Positions 35,480-48,252 of a stretch of 64,000 nt of DNA are shown here, piece by piece. The first letter of the stretch is position 1. The number at the start of each line of letters is the position of its first letter. The position numbers were made by a program, and so were the translations under genes. A model generated the notes under the pieces. That model had not been told where the DNA came from. It saw only the letters and a program-made list of their open reading frames with translations, and did not search any database. The DNA comes from Dirofilaria immitis (Eukaryota; Nematoda; Chromadorea; Rhabditida; Onchocercidae): assembly GCA_024305405.1 (NCBI GenBank), contig JAKNDB010000013.1:1-64000 (forward strand). The letters are read 5' to 3'.

Positions 35480-35870
35480 TAATTTACTGTTCATTGAAAT
35501 TGGCTTTGTCGCCAATTTTCTTTAATCCACGACAAAAATTGAGGATACTTTCTGCCTTTCAATGCTAGCACTTCAAGCTTGGATAATTAAACCTTTAATA
35601 TGATAATTCATATAACACCTCAATGAACGCAACATTTATGATATCAATGATATAATAAGACAATTCAAATTCTAATGACGGAGCATGACTCGAGGAAAAG
35701 AGTGACCCAAAGATATGTCCAACTAACTCGTAGAACATAGTTAACTTTAAATGACGTTGTTGATTAGATTACCTCGTATCATTCCGAGGAAGTTCTGAGA
35801 TCACCGGAGTCATCACTTTCATTTGGAGCACTTAAACATGATAATTGTATGATTTACAAAGTCTTGACCA
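35480..35870 (-). repeat. SL1-bearing dispersed repeat, copy 3
   Basis: This aligns with copy 1 at 28565-28900 over about 300 bp (shared GATAATTAAACCTTTA, CGCAACA/TGCAACA and TGACCCAAAGA-type words). The SL1-like leader lies at its outer (left) end, pointing left. Confidence 0.7.
35490..35593 (-). ncRNA. SL RNA-like sequence (candidate SL1-variant RNA gene or pseudogene)
   Basis: On the minus strand, GGTTTAATTATCCAAGCTTG plus AA (35593-35572, 19/22 to SL1) is followed by a GT, as at the donor of an SL RNA. About 30 nt later comes AATTTTTG (35540-35533), a good Sm-site match. Then comes a hairpin AAATTGGC-GACAAA-GCCAATTT (35518-35497). The total of about 100 nt and the order leader, donor, Sm site, 3' stem agree with nematode SL RNAs. 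Against it, the leader differs from SL1 at three positions, the intron-like part does not match known SL RNA text except around CATTGAAA, and the homology extends upstream as a dispersed repeat. It may be a decayed SL RNA-derived element. Confidence 0.4.
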
Positions 35871-35938
35871 ATATTCTAATACGTCACTAACAAATTACCG
35901 TATGAATCTCTATATTTTTTTTTACCAAGGGATTTCTT

Positions 35939-36588
35939 CGCGATTTCAGCGACAGGCAATTACTATTAGTTATATAGAAATTTAAGCAGGAATAAATATT
36001 CTGCATTAAATTTTTTAAATTTGTAAATTTAGATGTAATCGATTATCGGATTCTTCTATTTTTTATTTTTATTTTTTGATCAGAGAAAATAAACGAAAAA
36101 TAAATTTCAAGATATCAATCTTTAAAAATCCAAAACAAAAATTACAATAATTGCGTTTTTTAAATTTTTAGTGATAAAAATTATGCTTCTGGTAGTCCCT
36201 TTTTCATATTGTTTTGATGCAAAAATATTTATATTTAATAACATTCAAAAGACAAATTTTCTCAAGTAATTTCATTTTTATTTTTAGTATATCTTCATCA
36301 TCGTTTTAACAAGTTTTATATGGCATATCATATTCTTGAAATTCTGAATATTTACGTGGAAAGACTGATAACGAAGGTCATTATCTGATTGAAATTATTG
36401 CGAAATGCAAAAAAGAAGAGCGAAAAGAAATAAATATATCACCCTGTTGCAATATATCACCTATCACAATATATCAAACTGAAATATATCATTCTTTCAT
36501 TTTTTATCAGTTGTCACAGATTCATATTTCAACGAAATGAAATTACGTAGTTATAGATATTTAAACCATTCCTGTCACTGAAATCGCG
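35939..36588. mobile_element. Short inverted-repeat (MITE-like) element
   Basis: CGCGATTTCAGCGACAGG at 35939-35956 is mirrored by CCTGTCACTGAAATCGCG at 36571-36588 (17 of 18), enclosing 650 bp of A/T-rich DNA without an open frame. I see no clear target-site duplication. A related GTCGCTGAAATCGG word at about 61130 suggests the terminal sequence recurs in the SL1-repeat family. Confidence 0.55.
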
Positions 36589-36599
36589 GAAACCAACGA

Positions 36600-37000
36600 A
36601 TTAGTAATTCCTTCGTTCCGGATTTAATATTTCTAGGCACATGTTTATTGAGGATTTACTATGTTTATTTGCGTAATGTAAAATATAAGCCAAAACTATC
36701 CCCCATTGTCTGTAAACTATGAAAGAGCTCAGCGCTGATTCTTGTAGTCGGAGAATTTACCAGAATTCTCCGAATTCTGAGCGCCAAAACCATTTTAAAA
36801 AGATCTGCTGCAGCGAGGTAAGCTGGATGGGCATATCGGGCATTGTTGGTCTCTTTTTCTTTTATTATGACATTGCAATATTCGCATTGATAAGATTCGA
36901 TTTATATTATTGATCTTGCAATTGCTGCTGTTCATTGATGTATTATCAAATGCTACCACCGAAAAGAAGATGTCACGGTTAAAGAAGATTGGTGATAATT
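36600..37000 (+). repeat. Dispersed repeat, diverged copy without a recognisable SL1
   Basis: This stretch aligns loosely with 29290-29650 and 62400-62760 (ATGTAAAATATAAGCCAAAAC, GCGCCAAAACCATTT, TTCATTGATGTATTATCAAA minus flanks). Where SL1 would lie, about 36970-36990, only AAGATG...AAGATTGG remains. The 64-codon frame at 36719 is part of the repeat. Confidence 0.55.
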
Positions 37001-40000
37001 GTATTTTGATTTTAACTTCATTTTTATTTCTCTCTTACCTTTTTTTTTTCAATTAGTTTGTTATATTATTTTTTCTTCTAGTTTACTTTTAACTATTATA
37101 TAAATATATTAAAATAACATGTAGGATTTAAATGAAAATAATTTCTTTCCAGCAGAAATTTTTTGGTATAATAAATAACTTAATAAAATGATAATAAATA
37201 CACGAAGAAAAAAGATAGAATAGGTGGCAAATATTTAACATTATATGAAGTGCTGTACAATTAAAACTGATATTATTTTAATATTCATTTTTTCTATGTA
37301 ATCATAAAGCACAAGTAAGTTTCGATATATATTTCTGTACTAATTCTTATGGCATCTATACATTACAAAAGCAGTTTATAGATAATTACATCTCAATTTT
37401 TTGATCCTCATTTACTGCACATTTTATTATTCTGATTTTACAAATTATTAATTACTTTTAATTATTTCTTTCTTTCTTTTTAAGCTTTCGGCTCGAAGAC
37501 AGGTTATATTTATTTTAAATCTTTTTAATCTATTCCAAGTAAACTTTATACAACTAACTTATTTAGAGAAAGGGTCGAAATAACTTATAAAATTAAAATA
37601 TCCCTATAACCAAAATATCATTCTATTTGGAATGTACGTTATAGGAATTATTTGTATTAATTAATGTTGAATAACACTTTTTACTTTTTCGGCATCATCC
37701 TTTGAAAGAATAAATATCGTATGTTAAATGATTTACGATAGCCTAATTCAAAATTATACAATTTGTTATTGAGTTTAATTACTAAAACGAAGAACTGCTG
37801 AACGGTCGTATGAACATCAGCTTCCTCTGCTCCACGATTCTATTTTATCAACTTCTAGCCAAATTTAGAAACGGTTATTCTAATTAGGATAAGCAAAAGA
37901 AATCTTCGTGATTGTATTACCATTTTATTACTGTTAGTCTTCTACGAAGAATAAATCCTTAAAATTATTTATTTTATGGCACTATTTAGCGGAATTATTT
38001 TAAAAAAATATTTCAAATCTAGCGGAATTACTTTAAAAAATATTTCAAATCTCTTTTCAAAATATTTTACATGAATTAAAAAATTTTTTAATTCAAATAT
38101 CATGCAATCTTCTACTAATAAACGCAGTTAACATCATGCCAAATGTTTATAAATTTCTCTCTTTTTCATGTTTTCATCAATTTGATTTTATGCTATCATT
38201 TCGGTGATTATCAAATAAAGCTTTCAAAATTCACAAATCAAATATTTTAATTTGTTCATTTTCCCTTCCATCTTCTTTCATTTAAAATTATTTAAAAAGT
38301 CAGCTCTTTAATATTATAATATCAGAATAACTCTTTAATGTTATAATATCAAAATAATGCATGAAGAAAATCAAGATTTTGATAAAGCAATAAAATTTGT
38401 CAAATTCTTGTAATTTTTTTATTTTCATGCATTATCGAATTTTGCAATCCTTTCGGTGTTTGATTTCTTACTTTCCATTTCATGAAAAAAATTACGTCGC
38501 TTACTATCAACTTTTAAATTTGCTTAATTTCATTTTTTTCTATCTTAAAATAACTGAATTACCTTTTTACTTTCTCGGTTTTTTTTAGATTTAAAATTTC
38601 ACACTTTGAATAATAATAGTTGTTTTGCCAAATCCAAGTGGTTCTACAAAAGAAAGAAAATTATTCCTCAGGGCTATTTAAAATTTGATGATGATTGATC
38701 CGATTATTTTTATCTTAAACACATTTCTTTTTTTCGTTACAGTAAATAAATGTACCATCAAAATTTTAAAAACCGAAACTTGATTTATAGTGGCAAAAGT
38801 AAGAATAATATCCATTTCTACTATGCAATCATAAAAGTTTTTATAATATAGATTTGGGAATTTTTATAAATGAACATTGTCGAATAATTGAAATATTTTA
38901 TGTTTTTCCCACTCATTTATATATATTAGGATATCTAATATAATGAATCATTTACCTAATTCTCATTTTTGTTCCTTATTATCCAACTTATTCTCAATAG
39001 TAAACATTCGCTTAACCGGAAACTAATTCACATGTAAATATTTTGATATTATAACTAAGCCTATGTTCGATGTTCAAAATACTTTCTCATCAAACCCATG
39101 CTAATATTTTTAAACATCTCCACGATGTGAATGTTAAAAAACATCGTTATAAAAGGGTCCTTACTATGGAGGGACTATTTTCACTAGCTGATTCCTCACA
39201 AGCAGTTTCTCCAATTATAATTCTGATTTTCTGTTATATTGACGATATATCTTTATTGTACTGCTTCCTAATAGACGCCAGTAAAAGTTATACTGACGCG
39301 TATCGTTCGAGATACTCTATCTATCGTCTTTATACCGCCACCCAAAAAAAACTTTCAGAGAAACAATTTTAGTATCACAAATCATTTAATTAAGAATTCA
39401 AAGATTTGATAAATTATTAATTTACGTAATTTTACATATACAGTCATAATTATATTAATTGATCAATAAAATGAATGGAAATATAACAACTATCGAAATA
39501 ACCGTAATATTTTTATATTATAGGATGGCGAAAAAATTTTCGAAATATCTTGATATAGTTATGCCTTTGATTTTTAAGTCAACTGTGCACCGATTGCAAT
39601 ACGTTATTATGTAAACAACCTTCTTTTGCGTTGAAGTAAACAAATTTTTGTGCCATGTAAAAAAAAAAATTCATAAGCGGAAGGCAAACTTTCTTTGCAT
39701 TAAACTTAAATTATACTACTATAATTAATATGCCATAAATTATACTATGGTTGAAATGTAGTAAATAATACGAAGCATTAAAATCAATTAGAACTTTCAT
39801 CGGAAGGCAGAACGATGGGAACGATGGGAACGATTCAAAGAATGTTCAAAGCACCGTCCTTCGAGTGAAGCAAGAGGAATAACATTAGTGATCGATTCTA
39901 TTCGAATAATTATTGATTTCACAGCATATAAAATCTTCTGCTAATAAATAAAATCTTTATCACAATTACTTTTCTATGAGAAATTTTCATGACAATTATT

Positions 40001-43000
40001 AGCTGAGAAAAAATACCTGTCTATGCAAATTAAAAGTGGTTAAATATCAAGAAATCGATTCAGAAGATGAGCGAATTGAACCTATTGCTCTAGAAACCAG
40101 GATTGCTGTAAATGGCAAGTTACTTTTATAAATTTCTTCTTTCGAAAAGGCTTGATTTAAATAGTTTGTCGCGAAAGTTTCTCGAACCTTGGTACGCTTG
40201 GCAAGGAATTCGTCTACTACTTCACTATAACACAAAATGATTTACAATATTAAGGTCAATGATTGGTTATATTAAGATATTTCTATCGTACAAGAATTCT
40301 TAGATTATATAGCAACAATTGAAAAAATCTCCATTGGTGCTGCTATATCATCATTTGTTTTACCACGAAATACTTGTATTAACAAAGTAAAGCATTATTT
40401 ACGTGGACTTAAAAATAGCTTATTTCTGATACATATTAGCAAAAGTTAATAATATCATGCAATCATAGAGAAATGTAATTCATGAAAAGAAAAAAGGAAA
40501 AAATGAGAATAACAAATAAAAATCATACTGAAGATAATGATAAAATGATAATTTTAATAATTTATTCTAATAATTCCTTTGATCATAAAGAAGCTTTTCA
40601 TTCTCTTTTTCTTTTCCTGTTTTTCTATTAATAACTAAACTAAATGTGTTTGTGAAATACCTAACAAAACAGGCAAAATTCGAATTTACAATGTGAAAAT
40701 ATAAGTGTTAGTTACGATCCATAATAACGATGGCACAAAAATGATTGCAAATGATAATATCAGAGAGAAATAATAATATTAGAGATAAATAAGTAGATAG
40801 AGCTATTCGAAAATGTCATTAGCAGACTGATCGCTAGGTTTAGATTTTCATTTTATTGTTACTCTTGGGACCTTTTTCGACAATTTCCGTGAGCGATTGA
40901 TTATTGTAATCGTGCTGTACTGATCGCTCCGGTTGATCCTATTTTATATGGTGGAAGTTTGTTTACTCTATGTCAACTCATCACAATTCAAAACATGTTA
41001 ATTTTAGCACAAATGAATTTTGTTTTCTGTTTGTCAACTATGGCACAGTTTACAACATATTAACGTAGCGTAAAGGAAGTTTGTTTACTCTCTGTTATAA
41101 ATGCAAATATAATTTATGATATGCAAATTATAACTGAAGGTCAACAGCTCTGCTATGGTAAGATATTTCTATCATACAAATATTCTTGATCATATCGTAA
41201 AATATTAAAATTTTTACTTTTACCATTTAAAAAAATTGAATGAAAAAATGGGTTGAAACAGCATAGTATCTCATTTTGGTATTAGGAGTGATGTTAACCT
41301 AATGAACTTTTTTGTTCCGCCAGTTTATTCATTTATTTTCGCTTCTGATTTTTTTTCGAATGTCTATAACGTCTTTTCTTAAATTTATCGACCTAAAAAC
41401 GAGTATTAATTAACATTCGGATAATAAACTTGAGTTAAACAATACATATATCAAGTATATTGAATAAGTGTTGACTCGAATGATTTTTTTCAAATTTGTC
41501 TTTTACATATTTATTCTCACTTTTTCCTATCTTTTAATCATCTATTTCTATATTTTCACATTTTTGAGAAAAATTTTTGCATGATGTGACAGAAAAATTA
41601 AATGAGATGAAATATTTTAGATAAATGAAAAATAATAAAGCATTGCATAAATCAATGAAGACAATAGAAATTTTCATCCCAATCATAATTATAGTAATGA
41701 AAATAGATAATGATTATCGTTATTATGATGATACAATATTATCATAGTAATAATAGAAGTATATGATTGATATTACTAATGATGTTTTTCAGATTAATCC
41801 AAATAATGAGGATATTAAATTTAGTTTAAAATACTTAATATTTTTAGAGAAAGATGTGTTTGTAAATCAAAATAATAATATAAGCGATTCATGCAATATG
41901 ATGATATGATTATACGAATATTACGAGATATAAAATGATGAACAAATAAATGAATAAATAAATAAATAACATATTATAATGATTTATCATATCATTGGTC
42001 ATTCATTTATCAACTTTTTTCTTGATAAATCTTTTATTCGTGCTAATTATTGATGTTTTCTTCATTTTAATTTATTTGATTATCATTGAAATGATACTTA
42101 GTAATCATCTCATTTGTAAGAATTTGTATATTATTACAGAATAGAATAAATTTAAAATTTTTGTGAAATTCTTTTTCTACAAACTTGCTAAAAGTTTAAC
42201 TTTATGAAGCCATTACTGATATTCACTATTATTGAATTTGATAGCTCAAATGATTCTATTGATCGATTCATTAAACAATCAATAAGAAATGATTATTTGA
42301 TTAGAAATGATACTTAGTAATGATTTAGAAATGTTTATTAATTGCAAGACATAATTATTAACAACAACTATAACATATTTAATAACTATAAGTAACAATA
42401 TATTTAGAAGTATAATGTAATTACAATTATAACATATTCGGAGATTATGATATAATTTTTGTAAGTTTGTATAAAATCTTCGCAATGTTTTTCCTTTTCT
42501 TCAAAAATATTCATGGATGAAAATTCAGAAATGATATTTATTGAAATATTACTTTCATTAAAAAAAATTTTTTATCATATGAGTGTTTTTTAAACAATCA
42601 CACGAAATAAATAATATATTGTGAGATGCGATTATCGATTGTTTGATCATTCAATCAATTGAATCATTTATTATTTTCCAATTAATTTCGAAATAATTTT
42701 CTTGGCATTTATTTTGCCTAAATATTTTTACCTTCCAATTATGTAACTATATAAGATAAGTGATAAAAATTATAGATTAACGTTAAATGAATAAAAATTT
42801 TTTAAATAAGTAATTGTTGGAAGAAGGATGAAATAATTGAATAATTTAGTATTTATAATGAAGAAATAATAAATTAGGAAATGTACGAATGAATAAATAA
42901 GCAATTAGTAGAAGTTTGGAAAGGTTGATTTTTATTCCATCCTTTCACTCTTTTTTCAGCTTTGCAAACTAATTTTCGAAAAGCAATGTAAATTTATTTC

Positions 43001-43302
43001 GTTCAACTTTTACTATTATTACTTTAGAACATAAATTACGAGAATTATAGCTTTAACGATGAATTAATTTCTAGGTGTAATTAAATTAAATTATATATAT
43101 ATTGTTTTTAATGGATATAAACAATGAGAAAGCTATATAAAAGACAATAGGGAAAATAATAAAGGGAAAGATATAGGAACAAATTTGTTTCATAAATTTA
43201 TAAGCATTATCAAATTAATATCAAAATAAATGTTAGTTTATTTAATTTTATATATTTTTGTAAACAAAATTATGATAACCGAAGTGAAATATTTCCTTAC
43301 AA

Positions 43303-43310
43303 TGGTAATA

Positions 43311-43357
<47 letters not shown>
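43303..43357. repeat. (TAA)n microsatellite
   Basis: An almost pure TAA run of about 55 bp, with imperfect AATAATGG-type continuation. Confidence 0.95.
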
Positions 43358-43358
<1 letters not shown>

Positions 43359-44426
43359 TTAAGAATAATGTGAATAACAATAATAATAATGGTGATAATG
43401 TATACAATAAGTATTAATTACTTTCTAGAAAAAGTTGTGCAGTGATGGTTTTATAAATATTATTGATTAATTATTAAAAAGTTCACCAAACATAATAATT
43501 AAACTTATTTCATCAATTTATTTCATGCCTTTTAATTTTAAATTATAATTACTTAGTAAATCAAATTCATAAATATATGAATATGATAGATTATACAAAT
43601 ACTACACAAAATAACGATGAGCAAATCAACAAATGAATAAATGGATAACAAGTCATAGCAATTTATTATAATAAATATTATTAATTAGCTTTTAAAAAGT
43701 TCACTAAACATAGAAAGGAACTCTTATCTCATGCTTTTTAATTTTGCGTGTTGCATAGGTTTCGAATTAAAGATATAATTATAATTGCTAAATTACAATT
43801 GTTTAGTAAATGAAAATCATAAATATATAATGCCAATCAATATAAATATATTTGTTTATGTTGTAAAAATTTTTTTAAATGGAAAAATATCACGATAAAA
43901 TTTGCATAAAATGACCACTTAATTATTTATTTCGAATTTATTTTATTACGTCTTTTTTGAAATAACCTGAATGAAATAATTAATTTAATAAATTATGAAA
44001 TAATAATCGAAAAAAATGAAATTGCTAATAAATTTTTAAAAATTAAGCTTAAATTTTTGCTAAAATTATTCGTCTTAACAGCATCAATAGTACAATTTCA
44101 TTTTATTCTTCAAATAATTTAAAGATTTGAAGAGAAAGCATTTGAAAAGGTGAAATCGTTTTTTTTTTTTTTTTTTTAAGAAAAAATCCTTTGAAATAAC
44201 AAAATGAAGTAGACAGACACAAAGAGGAATGAATGATAATAAGTGGTAACGTTTGTTTTATTGGTTTGAAGAACTTTCTCCTATTATTTCGATCTACAAA
44301 CAATAAGCTGTGAGGATTGGATTGTATCGCTTTTAAGCCATCTGTTTTACTTTGTTTTTCTGATACTTCTGCTAATAGCTTTTAAACAAATTCTTTTTAT
44401 CAATCTCGATTATCGAGAATAACAAA

Positions 44427-44502
44427 TATATATGTATGTATGTATGTACATGTGTGTGTGTTGAATGTGTGTGTGTATGTGTATGTGTGTGTGTATGTGT
44501 AT

Positions 44503-44558
<56 letters not shown>
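44427..44558. repeat. (TATG)n / (TG)n microsatellite
   Basis: TATGTATG units pass into mixed TGTGTATG and then a pure TG run of about 45 bp. Confidence 0.95.
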
Positions 44559-44559
<1 letters not shown>

Positions 44560-47500
44560 GATTTAATTATCGATAACTATTTTGCATTTCTTTTATAATT
44601 CTTGCTATTTGTTTTCCTTTTGTTACTGTTATTATTTATCATCATTATTATTAACACTATATTTTTATTAGTTGATGGTCGTGAACAGCATATATATCAG
44701 CCGATAATTTAATTTTGTAGTTTTTTTTTAATGCTTCCTTCCATTCGTTTTATCGTTTACTTTATTATCATTATTATTGTTATTATCATTATCATTATTA
44801 TTACTATTATTATTAATCATCAGTCTATATCAAATTATGATATTACCTTATTTTGCTACTAAGTATATTTTTTATTAAATTATTTATCGATCAATAAAAC
44901 AGTAATTGCCTTGGTTGATCTAAATAATATATACGATCATGTAATTTAAACATCGGATTTAGGTAACTGATCCTATTATTCTATGATCATATGAAATGAT
45001 CATATATGATATATAATGACCATATTAAAGTGATTTTATCATTTAATTTAATCATATGATGATCATGTGAAATCTAAATGATCAATCTCATTCAGTCCGT
45101 TAATCATGTTTATATGATACGATAATATTTATATGATAAGATAATATGGCATAAAAGAGAAAAAAAGAGAAAGGAGAGAGAGAGAATTAAACTTGATTAT
45201 ATATTTCAGTATGATAACAATTTGCATCTTTTTTCTTTTCCACTTTCCTTCTTTCTCTTTCTTTTGCATCTTCTTTTGTGCATCATTCAATTCAAATCGA
45301 AGAGTTTGTTCCCTTACTTCGTCCCCTTTCTCTCCTATAAACAATTTTCCATTGGTCAGTTCAATCGGTCAGTAGTTTGGGAATAAGTTATCCAATCCAT
45401 TATCGATCTGATCAGCATAGTTATCTTACATTCAATTGACCTTTCTATTTCGTCATATTGTTTTTGTATTTGCTCTTTTTCCTGTATAGTTTTATTTTTT
45501 GTTTTTGTAAAATTTTTTTCAAAATTCTTCCATTCTCTTATCGTCATTCTTTTCTTGTACTTTTTATTTTTCTATATTTTTAACCCTTTTTTTCTTATTT
45601 ATAATGTATTCCTAATTGGTTCCTCAAAATATGATATAATAAATGTAATATTAATATGATAATCATTCGTTTATTTATCATTTCAGTATATCATATTAAC
45701 GTAAAATGTAAACGTGTCTCTATTACGTTGATCAATTTTTGTAATGTGTAAAAATTCATTTCTTCCCGTTGAGTTGATCAATATTTTGTGCAAATTCATT
45801 CATCTTATGTTAATCGATTTTTTAAGATCTAAAATGCTGTTATAAACATATCATTTTCACGGTGATCAATTATATTGATCGAATTTTTTTTTTTAATGAT
45901 ATTTGATAAGCGATTTTTAGTTAAATAAAATGAAATAAAATCAAATTATTGTACGGAAATTTAGAATTGATTGGAATTGCATTATTGTCAGATAGCCATA
46001 ATCATCAATCAATGAACTAATTAATTAATTTCTGATTGATATTTCTTTCACTATTTGATATTTAAGTTGCAAGATTCGATTAATTTAAATGAATTAACGG
46101 AATAAAATAGCTATTATCAAATTATTATATTATTTCTAATTTCAATTTAATTTAATTTTTTTCTATCAAATTTCTATGTGTTGTATGTAATACAACAAAA
46201 TATCGTTGGATAAATAGATAAACAGATGAATTTATCAAAAATGCAGGAAAAGATGGAAAAAATATATATAATAAACATGTAGTTCTCCAAGTTTAGATTA
46301 AATCAAATTATATATCTAAGTGTTTTAGAAATAGAACTATCCATTAAGGTAGTACAATCTGTGTCACTGCTAATTCGAAGGCTTAACAGATATGATATTG
46401 ATGTTTGTCATTTCTTGCCATTAACTTTTTAACATTTTAACCAATGTTTCATATCTATTCAATCATAAAATATATCTATTTTATTAATTGATAATAAGCA
46501 AATATCATTTTAGATAATTTTTCATTAATATTGTAATGATTAGCAATTTCTGATTTTTATCATATTTTTATAATTCGGTACATAATCATTTATTTAATTT
46601 TAACTTAACCTACCAAGTTTCCAATAACAATTTGTCTCCTTCGATATGAAAGAATTTATTCATTTATTTCAAACATTTGATATGACTTGTTTTTATTTAG
46701 TTTAAATCCTAAGCTACCTTTATACATTTTATTCTGAAATAAATTCTTTTTCCAATTTGTATTATATTTCGAGAAAATTCGAAAGATTAACATTTGTTTC
46801 ATTTTAAATTAAATATATCATTTTTATCATTTATTTCTTTCCTTTCATCATTCATATATTTCATTTTTCTTAAATAATACGTTATATATGTATAGAGTAA
46901 AGTTTTATTTGAAAATAAAACATCACAAGCTAAGTTATCAATATTCAAAAAAAAAAATTAATCATTTGTTTATATCTTCTTTTTCATGAATTATCCAAAA
47001 TTCAATCACAAATAATATTTTTAATTAATTTCATATAATGTTTGCTTTTCAAATTTTTATATTATTTTATTTATATATATATTACTAAATTTAGAATATT
47101 ATTAAAAGGATAAATATTTAAAACAATTAAAATAATATTTTTTAACATAAATTTTAGTTGCAAATTATGAGTATTAAAATTAATGAAAAGAGATTACGAA
47201 TATGGAAATCAAATAACTAAAACTAATTAGTAACATTAAATTTTATATTTAACATTATTTAGTTGTTTGAATCATTTATATTTATTTATTCATTTGTTTA
47301 TATTTATATTTATTTATTTACATATTTTTCATTATTTATAGTATAAGCTAAAGGAACGAATGTATAAATCTAATTTCTCTTCTATCATTTATCTTATACA
47401 TCTTAATACAGCATTATCATCATACTAATAATCTTCAATGTATAGATAGTTTATTGATCGATATCAATAATTAATTAAAAAATAATTTGATCTGCTGATT

Positions 47501-47836
47501 ATTTAAAATTTATTGAATTAGTAAAATTAAATGAAATGTTGAAATATTTTTTGGCTAATTGAAAATATTTGAAGTTATAAATTAATCAATAAATGAAAAT
47601 AATTATTTTTCATCTTCTACCTGAAATTGGAAGAGAAAACGACGAAAAAAAAGAAACGAATGGTAGTAGAAAAATTTAATGTTTTTTCTTTTTTCGCTTC
47701 CATTAAATTTATTAATTTATTTCATAAATTCGCTTTACACAAAAAAATTTTATTCTCTTCTTTTTCCAGTTTTCTTTTTTTTTTTCGTTCACATTTTATT
47801 ATTGTAATATATTAATTCCTATTTACTTGCATAATA

Positions 47837-47948
<112 letters not shown>

Positions 47949-48167
47949 AAAGGAAATTAATTAGAATTAATTTGATTTGACAATTGTGTCATTTATCATT
48001 GTCAAACGAATGGTTTATTAAAAATTAAAATATTGTAAATAATTAATTACTCATATCAAATAAAAAAAAAAGATATATTTCTTCAAATTGAAAAAAAAAA
48101 AGTCATTGTCTAATCGTCTTTTCTTTTTTTTCATCTTTCTGTTACTGTTATTTATTTACCTACATAT

Positions 48168-48173
48168 CACGTG
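48168..48173. promoter_or_regulatory. E-box (CACGTG) upstream of KLHDC3
   Basis: A palindromic CACGTG sits 80 bp before the start codon inside CACGTGCAACGTGG, with a further ACGTGTACGT 15 bp on. The position suits a bHLH binding site. The functional reading is inference. Confidence 0.35.
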
Positions 48174-48252
48174 CAACGTGGTTTTCTACGTGTACGTTCC
48201 CTTGACAATTTATTAATGGCCACATAATATGCAGCATAACATATCTATTCAC

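Noticed and set aside
39070..39372. 100-codon open frame in a gene-poor stretch
   Set aside because: No recognised domain, no signal sequence, no splice context; length is within what chance allows in 64 kb.
45129..45547. Overlapping frames on both strands, lysine- and serine/phenylalanine-rich
   Set aside because: Low-complexity GA/CT-rich DNA; no motif or splice structure.
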